A DNA stretch of 64,000 bases from Actinomucor elegans (taxonomy: Eukaryota > Mucoromycota > Mucoromycetes > Mucorales > Mucoraceae). The position numbers and the translations under genes were made by a program. The notes beneath the pieces were generated by a model. It worked only from the letters and a program-made list of their open reading frames with translations. It had not been told where the DNA came from and did not search any database. The stretch lies in contig JAMSLZ010000001.1 of NCBI GenBank assembly GCA_026027325.1, positions 248,001-312,000 of the forward strand, read 5' to 3'. Positions within the stretch are counted from its first letter, which is position 1; every line of letters begins with the position of its first letter. Positions 1 through 10,511 of the stretch are shown one piece after another.

Positions 1-3000
1 CACTTACTCTTCCTATACCACCTAAAAGCAGCGAAAGAGCTGTAGCTGCAAAAATCAACCCACAACAGAAACCTCGAGATCACACCTATATCCAACGAAC
101 ACCAACCTCATCCTATCAAGATCAAGCAGACGATGAACAAGATACTAATTTACCCAATGGCTGGACGCTTCAAATAGCTGATGATGGACTAACTAAGTTC
201 TATTTCAACCAACAGACGGGTGGCCTTCGTTGGAACCATCCTGCTATTTCAGATTCCGATGATGAGCAGTATGACAGTAGCGGGGATGAGTATGATATAC
301 AGCGTCACCCTTATCAGGTTACTTCGGCTACAGATAAACCCCATCATCACCAACTAGAGAATTTTGATGATTATAATGACTTTGGGAAACCGTCCAAGCC
401 AAAAGAGACGCATCATCATCGACATGATGTCTTTTCAACTCCACCTGAAGAAGAACCACCACAAAACATTGATGTAAGAAACCCCTCCACTTAAATTGAT
501 GTACTGCTTGTACTCATTCTAAATCCCGCTCCTTTTTATTTTATTTTATTTTTTATAGTTGATGGCACATTGGACTAAACGTACTACACCTCAAGGCAAA
601 GTCTATTATGGTAACTCGATTACTCATGAAACAACTTGGAACTACAGTGATATAGATCATACTACTGGACGTTTGGTAATAACAGAATCATTGTACTTAT
701 CATCTGCTAGGAGTGATTAACACGTTCTTATCAGAAAAAAGCAAATAGCGCTGAAGAAAATCCGCTAGACACCAATAAAGCTGCCAATACATCCGAGGAT
801 ATACTTGATACGGAAGATCAACCTTCTGGCTTAACAGGTGAAGATGAAGAACCCATGACATGGAAGAGCATAGCCAACGACATTGCTCAAGCTGTTCATA
901 ATCTAAACAAATCCATTACGCGAGGCGAGAACTCAATATTATTTAGACAAAAGATCGCTGTAGTAGTAGATACTGTTCGACTTATGTTGTATTCTTCGCG
1001 TTCTATGGACAAGGATTCTGCACATTTACAAGATCAAGAAGTCAAAGAGCCACTTCGTATCGTGTTGTCAACGCTAGCCAAGCTAATCCTATCTGCCAAG
1101 GTTGTAAATGACTCAAACATGGATATAAATAGTAAAATACAACGCGATGCAGCCGATGTACTTAACGCAGTACGGAAGTTTGTATTGATCTGTCTTAACA
1201 AGAACGTCAAGATTGAGCAAGTCAATCCCAAGTTTATCATACATGAAACCTCCTCATTTATAGACAGCGAAGATGCTACAAGCACAGCAAGTAGACGCAA
1301 AAGTAGTACTGCGTCTACTTTGATGACCACAACTTCTTCGCAAAAATCAAAATATCCTTTGAATCAAGATCTTATCGTCAGTTTACAGACCCATGCCAAG
1401 CAGATCGTTGGCTCTACTGATGCGTTATGTAAAGCATCAGCATACATACATACTGTAGAGCAAAAGCAATTGCAAGAGCAAGAGGATGGTTTGGCAAACG
1501 TGAATGTTGAGGAACAGCACAATATATTAGACCAAAGAGCGCGATCTAACGTCATCTTACTGTTTCAAAACCTGTCATCTCAAATCGGCAACTATCTAGC
1601 TATTCTAAGCGATATTGATATTAGCCATATGGATGCCTCTCAAATCCAATCATTGCCAGAGTTTCGTAGTAATAAGCAACGTCTGTACAATTCGGTCGGC
1701 TTGCTCTTTAGTGCTGTACAAACCTTGACTGATACTCAGCACGATTTGGCTGCTTGCATTGCCACGGTAGAAGACATTGTTGGTAAGGTAGAGGACGCAA
1801 TTGAAGGCATCTTTTCCAACATTGTTCAAATGGTCGGTGAGCGCAAGATCTGGCTGATGCGAAATGGTGACAGTAATAATATCGGTGAAAATGGCCCACT
1901 ATCACCTACACATATGTACTTTGAAGGCGAGAGCAGTGGCCCCAACAAGTCATCTGCTCATCGTGGTAGTGTCAATGATAATTCGGATAATAGCTCAGCT
2001 GAAAACACAGTTTATGGAGGAGCACCTGTATTATCACGTATGTATAACCGCCAGGGCAGTCAACAAGGACTACAGCAGCCACAACAACCTGGCCAACAAT
2101 CTCAGCATAGACCTTCTGTCAGTACCAATGCTACCCTAACCAGTTTAACACGACCTCTGGATAACAAAGCTTTGAAGCGTCAATTCAGTTTTGGTCACGG
2201 CGTAAACTCACAAGATGAAAAGTCGGAGTTTTGGTACCTGGGCTACGATTATGCTGAGGGTGATATCGAGTTTACTCAGGAAAAGACCATCAAGGGTGGT
2301 ACACTTCGCGCTCTTGTTGAACGTTTGACTCTTCATGACTTTATTGGTAGGTTTTTGATATCTTAAGCATCTATATATGTATCTTTCTAATATTTTTGAA
2401 CTAGATATGAGTTTCATTGCCAACTTCTTGTTAACATATAGATCTTTTTGTACAACTGAGGAGTTTGTAGAGCTGCTTCAAGAACGATACAATTTGGCAC
2501 CACCTGAGGAGTTAACGCCCGATGAGCTTGAAATATGGACTGATAAAAAGCAAAAACTGGTCCGACTTCGGTAATGATATACTCGTAACTATTTACTATT
2601 ACAGAGCATCTAATCTTGATTCCATCAGTGTTTTCAATGTCATGAAGAACTGGTTAGAAAACTATTATAACGATGAAGACGAGTTCATCTTGAACAAGCT
2701 CCAATTTTTCGCTAATACTGTTATCTGTGATTCATCTTCCTTCTCGGCCGAGCAATTGAACCGCTTGATCAGAAAGCGTAGAGAGCTGGATGCCAATGGT
2801 GGAGGTCTTAAAAAACTAATCCCTAACGCCATGAACGGCCCTACACCCATTATTCCCAAAAACATGCAGCATATTCGGTTACTAGATACAGATCCACTAG
2901 AGCTTGCACGTCAGTTGACAATCATGGATTTCAAATTGTATAGTAGTATCCGTCCTATTGAATGCCTGGGTAAAGCCTGGTCTAAAGATGGTGCTGATAA

Positions 3001-3700
3001 CGCTATCAATGTCAAGCAATCTATTGATTACTGCAACAGATTAACTTCTTGGGTGACAGGCAGTATTTTGAACAACAGAGAAGCCAAAAAACGAGTTGTA
3101 GTCATTAAGCATTGGTCACAGGTCGCTAATGTAAGTTATTTTGCCCCCGAGAGAAGGGAACTAAAAGGCTAAAACATAACCCTTTTTTCTTCTTCTTTTG
3201 CTTAGCGCTGCCTTGAGATGAACAATTATAATACCTGTATGGCAATTCTTTCCGCTTTTGATAATAGCGCCATTGGAAGATTGAAAAAGACTTGGGAACT
3301 CGTCAGTAGTCGTACAAGTCAGTCATTGGCACAGATTCGAAAATTGATGGGCTCAAATCGCAACTTTACAGAATATCGTGAAATGATTCACTCTGTCAAT
3401 CCGCCCTGTATCCCCTTCTTGGGTATCTATCTCCAAGATTTGACCTTTATCGAAGACGGTAATCCTGATCTGTTGAAAAAGTCGAGCAATTTGATCAATT
3501 TTGCAAAGCAACAGAAATCTGCCGAAGTCATTCGTGAAATCAAGCAATTTCAGTCACCGCCCTATATCTTTCAATATGTGCCAGAAATCCAAGATTACAT
3601 CAGATTCCAATTGGAAACAAGTAGAGATGTTGATTTCTTGTATGAACGCAGTTTAGAACTTGAACCTAGAGCTCCAACAAATAATGATAATACAGCATAA
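1..3700 (+). CDS. CDC25: Cdc25-type Ras guanine-nucleotide exchange factor, 5' truncated by window edge
   Basis: Activates Ras by GDP/GTP exchange, acting upstream of cAMP/PKA at membranes. My exons are <1-473, 559-675, 735-2346, 2405-2570, 2629-3130 and 3206-3700; codons in the first exon begin at position 3. Two WW domains are visible (NGWTLQ...LRWNHP, about 155-235, and AHWTKRT...TTWNYS, about 565-650). They are followed by a long helical/low-complexity region with Gln- and Ser-rich parts (about 1900-2150), a RasGEF_N domain (LLTYRSF motif at about 2425) and the catalytic RasGEF domain (about 2870-3600) with the conserved segments IECLGKAW, NNREAKKRVVVIKHW and NPPCIPFLGIYL. For the 2571-2628 intron the acceptor at 2628 gives RVFNVMKNW, a better family match than the acceptor at 2604. 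An SH3 domain may lie upstream of the window. Family assignment is firm; the symbol is by analogy to yeast. Confidence 0.93.
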
Positions 3701-5577
3701 GACAACGGAAAATGGCTGTGCCTATTTCTCTTTCTAACCCTCCATCATTTTATTTTTTTTATTTTTTATTTATTTTGTATTATAATACGTGGTCATTCTC
3801 TCTTTCCTTTCTTTAACTCTTTGTACTATTAAACTTTATAAACTTTTTGAAACATTAAATCAAGTATGACAAGACAGATATTGTACATTATGAAACGGTA
3901 TAAATGGATGATATCGGGTATAACCAACTTGGATAGTTTAACCGAGAAAGCATCTGAGGAAACGAAGCAAGTCCAGTTTTTCATAATGCGCCCTCCAGTA
4001 AAGGTTGTAACAGTTACTTTAGTTCATTCTGAGTAAGGGTAGTTTACCATATGTGACATTAAGCCGAGTTTAGCAGAGAAATCAATAGATTCATGATTTA
4101 ACAGCATGAGATGCACATGATACACAGATCAAATAGAATGAATTAGTTGTACTGGGGTAAATCAAAACTTTCAGTGGATATAACAGTTCAGTTTGAATAG
4201 CTGTACAAGTAACCAGGTGCGGCATTTACCCAGGATCGATCGAGCGAACAATAAATCATAAGTCCAGGGTATATGAAATGATTTAAATTGCAACATTAAA
4301 ATGTAATATAATCGTGATACTTAGTCAAATGATAGCTTTAGTAAGTTCATCGCTTCATTATGTATATGGGCTATTCACCAGATACGCCACTAAACGGGAA
4401 TCAATTGAGAAGTATAAGAATGTTAAAATGGCCTATTTCAGAAAATCCCAAAGGTATACCTTTAGGCCCATTTTTCTTTTGTCTGTCTGCTTCAAATACC
4501 CTCTTCATATCCTCGTTATTATGTTAAAATAGATCATCTAAGAATGTATTATTTTTTTGGTAAAAGTTACTTTCTTTCGTGCATCTATAAAATCAAATTT
4601 AAACTTTCAAATAGTAAGTTTGAATGAAATTGTGTTATCAGTTGCAGTAAGAGATCTTATCTAATTCTTCAGTTAGTTAAGTAAATGTAGGTTATTTTTA
4701 AGAAGAGAATATGCTCTTTCGTATAAGCTAACTTTTATAGTTATATAATAACCATTGATGGCTGTTAGAGCTGCTATATCTCGAAACGCTCAGAACTGGC
4801 GGAGTTAAAATGATGACCAAATCAACAACATAGAATCGTTCTTAGCTTAACAATGAACCAATGCATATTAATGTTTTCCAAGAAAAGCATAGAGAAAAAC
4901 AAGTTATTTCTAATAAAACAACTTTTATAAAAGTGAATCAACATAGAAAGATATTAGGGGCCGGTGCGCACTATAATCTAAGCGTAAAGCGAATATTGAA
5001 TACCAAGGTAAATTCATACCATTAGAGAAGCGTATAAGCTTGACAGTAGATCGAGATAAATCCTGTATTTCTAGGAAATATGTAAAATAAAGAAAGTTAG
5101 TGCTAGAGGAGCCAACTTTTATGTTATGATACAATGTAAGTAACTGCAAATGACCCAAAAGATGTACTATTTTTTACGCAGGAAAACAGGATTTAAAATA
5201 AATGCATAGTTCACATCTAGTATCTTTGTACTTTATTACCATAGAATAAAGAAATACAGTTCTAAAGCAAGCACTCCGTGGTAAAAACTGGTCAAAATTG
5301 AATAATAATATTCAATTATGGTCCTAGTAGATTTTTTAATGGAAGATAATGTATAGCAAGACCAAGTGCTTTATGATATGCTGAACTTGTAAAAAGATGA
5401 GTATGCCATACCAGTTTTCTAAAGAATTATAGTTTACCAATTTTATACCAGAAAATAAAAAAGCATTATCTACAAAATAACTGGAGCTGGTAGGAAGCTT
5501 AAAGGATGTATGTAATTGAAATATTTACTGAATGACATATATTTTGATACATACAATCAGAGAAATGCACGACAAAG

Positions 5578-5612
<35 letters not shown>

Positions 5613-5900
5613 ATATATTCCCCTGATATCAAAATTTTATCACTGTAGGTTCAAGCGATATACACAATTGGAGAATACCATGGACGTAAGTGCTAACTCT
5701 CCTGCGTACTAGAAATATACCACGCATACCCGAAACTATGGCTTCTTTTGTTATAGAAAAATTACATAAAAATGCCTCTGCGATATAATAAAAGCGCGAT
5801 CGAAATGAGAAAGTATATCATAGCTTAAATAAATTAATGATGTTGATCGAATATGTAACATTGTGAAGACATTTATGTAATACTTCCAGCGCACCTGGTT
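3701..5900. other. AT-rich intergenic DNA without recognisable gene
   Basis: Stop codons are frequent in all frames and the small ORFs (for example at 4314-4532 and 4925-5158) show no recognisable motif or coding-like composition. A 30-nt poly(A) run lies at 5581-5610. The RasGEF 3' UTR probably ends within the first 150 bases, where AT-rich poly(A)-signal-like sequence follows the stop. Confidence 0.6.
5581..5610. repeat. A30 homopolymer
   Basis: Uninterrupted run of 30 A in intergenic DNA. It could be an old retroposition tail or simple slippage; no source gene is recognisable immediately upstream on the + strand. Confidence 0.95.
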
Positions 5901-6399
5901 TCTAGATAATCATATCTTACGGAATAGTATTCTGTTCTCCAACGATATCTTGAATCGATAAATGATTCTGCAGCACATTCACCACTCGATCTTTAACTAT
6001 ATATGACGACAGTGAAGGATATACAGGTGAATATTTCATATCAATGCCTTTTTTTTCACTTTGACTCTTTCTGATAAGCTGTATAACATCTCTTTTCCAG
6101 CCATTTCCGAGTATATCAAAGGATCCACAGCTACTCAAAGACGCCGCTATGTAGTCATAGTATATGCGTTAAAAGGCAGATGCTGCTGCTCATGAACCAA
6201 TACGGTCTTTGCTTGACATATATCCTGGATCGTTGGATATTGACTACAGGCACCTTTGAGAGTTATACTGTACTCTATTGTTTAAATTATTATAACCAAT
6301 TTTAATGTAGGGCTCCATTACAAAAGCAGTGATAAATTTAAATCCACTTTATGCAGTATTTTATATGGAAGCAGTTAGTGTACAGACTATTCAAACGAA

Positions 6400-7265
6400 A
6401 AGCTTTTAGTGTACTCACAGATCTCATTGATATTATCAGTGATCCGTATGTCTACTTACTTCCTGTATATGTGCACGCCCATCCAGATATGTCCTTTAAT
6501 ATAATTGCGTCCTAAAGATGAACGAAGGCCTTTAAAAAACCTTGCATATTATTTAAGATAGTAGACGTGTTATCAAAGATAAATCTTTGATTTACACAGT
6601 TAAGTTGTAAACAAGCAACCTGGTTTACTTACAACGAAGATTATGACCACTGAAGACTATCCTGCTGGAGACAGGCATTCTTTCTTAACTGATGGTGAGT
6701 CTATCTATAGTCTTGTAGTTTTCTTTGTTTCAAGTAATGTATGAAGATATTTCATTATCATTATTATATTCAGTATTGTATTGTAACACCAGGGCATGAA
6801 ATTATAACCAGTGCTACTGCTATTTTCCTGCATTGTCTTGTTGTCGGTTCAGATATTCAAGAGAAAACTCGAGTAGAACATTTTGGAGTTCTATCAACGC
6901 ACCTGAAAATACGCTGCTCCAATCATAAAGTATTGAAGCAAATGGTTTATCTAGGAAATTGTATCCATGAGGCCACATGCATACTAACCCACCAATATCC
7001 AGTAACCTGCCTCGTATTATGACAGAAGTCATTCATTTAGATGAGCTCTTTATGCCGAAAGGAGTGCGTATATCTATAGTCAATGTATTATATATTCATT
7101 ATTTGTATTGGTAACCCTATTGTGTTCCTCTTTGAACAAGTACTGAAATAAGTCTAAAGTGTTTAATCCTAGCCGTTTTAAGAAGATTGATGCAAACTAT
7201 AAATGTCCTTTGGTGATGTCCCTCGCAATTGTGTGGGATTCAATTACACTCTATTAGTACAAAAA
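6400..7265 (+). pseudogene. Decayed cytochrome P450 (C-terminal half recognisable)
   Basis: No intact ORF, but P450 landmarks occur in the right order in all three forward frames. At about 6410-6460 there is a DPYVYLLP-like segment. At 6643-6694 comes ATG...GDRHSFLTD. Around 6790-6830 the I-helix GHEIITSATA (family AGHETTS) is followed by SDIQEKTRVE, matching the 'HPDIQEKLREE' segment. At about 6940-6975 a damaged K-helix reads GLSRKLYP (family ExxRLYP), then LPRIMTEV...LFMPKGVR at about 7005-7075. FNPSRF is at about 7162, and the heme-ligand loop FGDVPRNCVG at about 7208-7240 keeps the cysteine but has V where the motif normally has G. In-frame stops (TAA, TGA) and frame changes separate these pieces, so it cannot encode an enzyme. 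The N-terminal half is not clearly identifiable; weak traces may start near 5930. Confidence 0.78.
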
Positions 7266-7572
7266 GTGTTTTAAGCAATAATACTGAAATAATGTATATT
7301 TGGGAACTGGTAACAGACAAGTAAAATCAATACAGATTAAAAAATGTCATTGGTTTTTTGGGCCCAAATGCTTGGAACAATGGGATACTAGTAATTTATT
7401 TATTATATGAAGTATAACCTTCTTTTTATCAATGACAGTATTATGATTAGAAAAAGAGCTATATAATGCCTTTCTAATAGTAGATGTGACAGATATGGTG
7501 ATAGTAGTGGTGATAGTAGTGGATTTCATTAGAAACTATTATATATATATACTGTAATTTTCAAAGCAGCTA
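7266..7572. other. Short intergenic stretch, nothing recognised
   Basis: AT-rich sequence between the P450 relic and the 3' end of the minus-strand RNA-binding protein gene. It should contain the 3' UTR and poly(A) region of that gene. No other signal was seen. Confidence 0.5.
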
Positions 7573-8922
7573 TTACTCGACTTTAACAAGCGTATGAGCA
7601 TCTGCCGTATTAGTAGTAGCATGTACATCATTCAACTCTTCATTATTTGGAAGATCTTCTTCTTGGTGTTGATATTGCTTCGAAGATCGTTGTTGTTGTT
7701 GTTGTTGTTGTTGTTGGACTCTGGGTGGGTTTCCACAGCGGTCTTTTCCATAATTGATACGAAACTTCTTATACTCTTCTTTAGATCGAATACCATCAAT
7801 AGCACGCACAGCACCAGCAATACTGGTGAAATTGACAAAGGCACAATTTTTTTCTTTGAGTGTATTCACTAGTTCGATATCTCCATATTCTGAAAAATCG
7901 TGCTTCAGCTTTTCTTCTGTAATAGATTCATCGATATTCCCAATGTATACATTGCGCGATCCACCATTCTGAACAGCTTGATATACGTGTAGAGGTAACG
8001 CAGAAGGCTTACCCCATCCAACCTTTAAACGACGATTCTTGATAACAAGACACTGTTGCATTGACTGACTGATAAACATGGAGGCTACATTGGGATCCAC
8101 AAAAGTGATGAATGCAATATGTTTATCAGGCATGAATCTGATTTGAGATAGAATTCCACCACGCACTACATTACAGATATCTTCAGCAGTCGTATCTGGA
8201 TGTATGTTACCGAGATAAACGGTTCGGTTGGCTAAACCAATACTGTTACTGGTATCAAGATGGTGATATATGATAGGCAATCCAGTGAAAAGGTCATATG
8301 TATTGTTTGGTGTTTGGTGATGCTGAAAAGGTGGAGTTGGAGATAATAAAACAAGTTTTTGTGGCTGTTGGTAGCGAGAACAACGATCTTTACCATAATT
8401 GACGCGTTTGAACTGCCACTTAGATTCAGTTGGTAAAGTATTTACACATTTTACAGCGTTTGTTATACACAAGAAATGAATGAAAGCAATACGCTTTTCA
8501 GGTATGATCTTTACATGCTCGATATGACCAAATCTTGACAAGTCATCTCTTAAAGATTGCTCTGATATAGAGTCATCTAACAAGCCCAAATATACATTAC
8601 GAGAAGCACCATTTTGAAGCGCGTTTTGCACGCTTGCAGTCATTGTACTAGGTTTGCCCCAACCAATTTTTAATTCATGACCATGAATAGTTAGACGATT
8701 TCGTAGAGAGTCATCATAGAACTGAGCAGCATCTGATGCATCGAGAAAAGTGATAAACATTCCATTTTTCTCGGGCAAAGGTCGAATAGCCTGTATTGGG
8801 CCAGTCTTTACATGATCTATGATATCGGATACTGATGAATTACTAGGTATATTCCCAAGATAGACTGTACGTATTGAATTATGATTGTTATGTTGAGGTT
8901 GTTGTACGATTTGGCCGTACAT
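7573..8922 (-). CDS. MRN1: Four-RRM RNA-binding protein of the Mrn1/Nrd1 family
   Basis: Predicted cytoplasmic mRNA-binding regulator; S. pombe Nrd1 and S. cerevisiae Mrn1 are family members linked to differentiation and post-transcriptional control. From the ATG at 8922 the protein has 449 aa with four RRMs near residues 18-90, 107-180, 232-305 and 322-395. RNP2-like starts are RTVYLGNIP, RNVYLGLLD, RTVYLGNIH and RNVYIGNID; RNP1-like segments include IAFIHF, IAFITF and CAFVNF. The protein is an internal duplication: RRM1-2 and RRM3-4 share LKIGWGKPS/LKVGWGKPS and the family signature NYGKDRC, with near-identical spacing. A polyQ tract from a CAA repeat lies near the C-terminus (about 7686-7720). 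An in-frame ATG at 9000 would add 26 aa, but 8927-8984 looks like a GT-AG intron whose removal breaks that frame, so I prefer 8922. Confidence 0.88.
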   Translation of the reverse strand: MYGQIVQQPQHNNHNSIRTVYLGNIPSNSSVSDIIDHVKTGPIQAIRPLPEKNGMFITFLDASDAAQFYDDSLRNRLTIHGHELKIGWGKPSTMTASVQNALQNGASRNVYLGLLDDSISEQSLRDDLSRFGHIEHVKIIPEKRIAFIHFLCITNAVKCVNTLPTESKWQFKRVNYGKDRCSRYQQPQKLVLLSPTPPFQHHQTPNNTYDLFTGLPIIYHHLDTSNSIGLANRTVYLGNIHPDTTAEDICNVVRGGILSQIRFMPDKHIAFITFVDPNVASMFISQSMQQCLVIKNRRLKVGWGKPSALPLHVYQAVQNGGSRNVYIGNIDESITEEKLKHDFSEYGDIELVNTLKEKNCAFVNFTSIAGAVRAIDGIRSKEEYKKFRINYGKDRCGNPPRVQQQQQQQQQRSSKQYQHQEEDLPNNEELNDVHATTNTADAHTLVKVE

Positions 8923-8926
8923 GTCA

Positions 8927-8984
8927 CTATAAAGAAAGAACAGTTTAGAATATATATCAATTATAAATTCTCGGTCGAAAATAC
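8927..8984 (-). other. Probable 5' UTR intron of the Mrn1-like gene
   Basis: On the minus strand this 58-nt segment starts GTATTTTC and ends TTTATAG, the size and ends of other introns in the window. Removing it joins the ATG at 9000 to the downstream exon in a different frame, so that ATG would open a short overlapping upstream ORF while the main protein starts at 8922. If it is not spliced, translation from 9000 is in frame with the main ORF. Confidence 0.5.
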
Positions 8985-9273
8985 CTATAATATCTTGCAT
9001 GCCTTTCTATATCATTTAAATTATTGTAAGCATTAGGGGAAGACGAGGAAGAAGAAGTATAAAGATGCGAATGTTCTGTTATTGGAATCATGTAGAAATG
9101 GGACTTTTTATGTATTCACTCAAAACAAGAGAAAAAGAAGAGCTATTAATAATAACAAACTTTTTAAAGTAACAGTGCACTAATATTAAATTTTTCTTTT
9201 TGAAGGTAAAATACAAGCAAATTGGGTGTGTGAATTCACATATTGTTCTTATTAACCGTGTTAGAACTCCGTA

Positions 9274-9771
9274 TCACTTTGATCTACATTTCTTACTGCA
9301 CGATCCTTTCCAAACGCTACCATCTTCATACACTTCGCGTTTCCAAATGGGACATCGGTCCTTCAATTCATCGATCAGGTATCGCGCTGAATCCATTGAA
9401 TCAGCTCTGTGCTTGGATGAAGTTGCAACTACAACACTCACTTTACCAACACCTACAATGCCTGTTCGATGATAGATGGCTATATGCTTCAAGTCCCATT
9501 GATTTCGTGCTTCCTGGATCAAATCCATCAGTATCTTCTTTGCCATGGGTATATATGCTTCATATTCCAATTCAACAACCGTCTTGTCTAAGGATATGTC
9601 AATAAGACATAGTATAAATATCATGGGTAAGCTACCTTCAAATACATTTCTTGTGGTACCCGAGAACGTAGTAATAGCGCCTGCGCCATCGTCCTGAACA
9701 AGATTCGTAATTTCATCAAGAGAAGGTAAAGGATCTGCTGAAATCTCAACAATGTTTCGCAAGAGACTCAT
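9274..9771 (-). CDS. cnxH: Molybdopterin synthase catalytic (large) subunit, MoaE/MOCS2B family
   Basis: Large subunit of molybdopterin synthase. With the thiocarboxylated small subunit it inserts the dithiolene sulfurs into precursor Z during molybdenum cofactor synthesis, needed for nitrate reductase and similar enzymes. Visible family motifs are GAGAITTFSGTTRN, LEYEAY, IYHRTGIVGVG, VVVATSSKHR and the C-terminal CPIWKREVYEDGS with its conserved lysine. A 48-nt GT-AG intron at 9588-9635 (minus strand) is a multiple of three and lacks a stop, so the unspliced ORF stays open (165 aa). Splicing gives 149 aa and restores NVFEDKTVVELEYEAY, matching the family without insertion. The length is close to bacterial MoaE. 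It lies head-to-head with the Asn-tRNA synthetase gene, about 740 bp apart. Confidence 0.93.
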   Translation of the reverse strand: MSLLRNIVEISADPLPSLDEITNLVQDDGAGAITTFSGTTRNVFEGSLPMIFILCLIDISLDKTVVELEYEAYIPMAKKILMDLIQEARNQWDLKHIAIYHRTGIVGVGKVSVVVATSSKHRADSMDSARYLIDELKDRCPIWKREVYEDGSVWKGSCSKKCRSK

Positions 9772-10511
9772 CGTGAGTAATAATCTGTCAGAGTTTGAAT
9801 AAACAAATGATAAAAAAAAGGTTTATTATCGCGTTGTTATCTCTAAAGCAACCGCTCTGTTATCTCCATGGGAGCACAAAATGACTGCTTTATATCGACT
9901 TCACGTACCTTAATTCCATCTACTCTTTGACCAATAGTGTACGAAGACCAAAAGAAGCTTTAATATAAATATCTCAGATTGTTTCGCCAGCCAATAAAAC
10001 AGATGCAAAGGTTTAAGGGTTTGCCATAAAACCAAATTTCAGTTTGTAGGTCTTCCTAACGACTCAGAAAATATTCAGAATAGTTGTTGCAATATTAAAA
10101 AAACTTGGGTACCAAACCAAACATTATAAATCTTAAAATTAAACATTTTTTACAAATAATTCAAGTATTCAGACAAGGAATCATATATATCTTTACGCCA
10201 TTCAGTCAGCATAAGACATTTGTATAATCCGTGCTATTTTTTATTGTATTATATGATAATCGCAATAAAACAATAAGTGGAATTTGCTCAGGCTTTAAAA
10301 TTTCCATTTCGAGCGTAGTTATTCAATCGCAATTGCCCAATCAGAAACATTACAAATGTAAATTCCTCTCAAGCGCGTATGAGTAATTCAACCAGAAAAT
10401 GAAACCGAGTCATAGTATGTGTCATAAAGTCTAGGTGGCTTAGTGACAGTTGATATACGGGCCCAGTCCTTTGACAAATACTCTTTTCTCTATACCCACA
10501 TTTGTTAAATA
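9772..10511. promoter_or_regulatory. Divergent intergenic region between MOCS2B-like and Asn-tRNA synthetase genes
   Basis: About 740 bp of AT-rich DNA separating two divergently transcribed genes; it must hold both promoters. No ORF and no clear named element were recognised. Confidence 0.5.

Noticed and set aside
2571..2604. A 34-nt intron in the RasGEF gene
   Set aside because: The acceptor at 2628 gives a normal 58-nt intron and joins LR to VFNVMKNW, the conserved RasGEF_N sequence; the shorter version inserts eight non-family residues.
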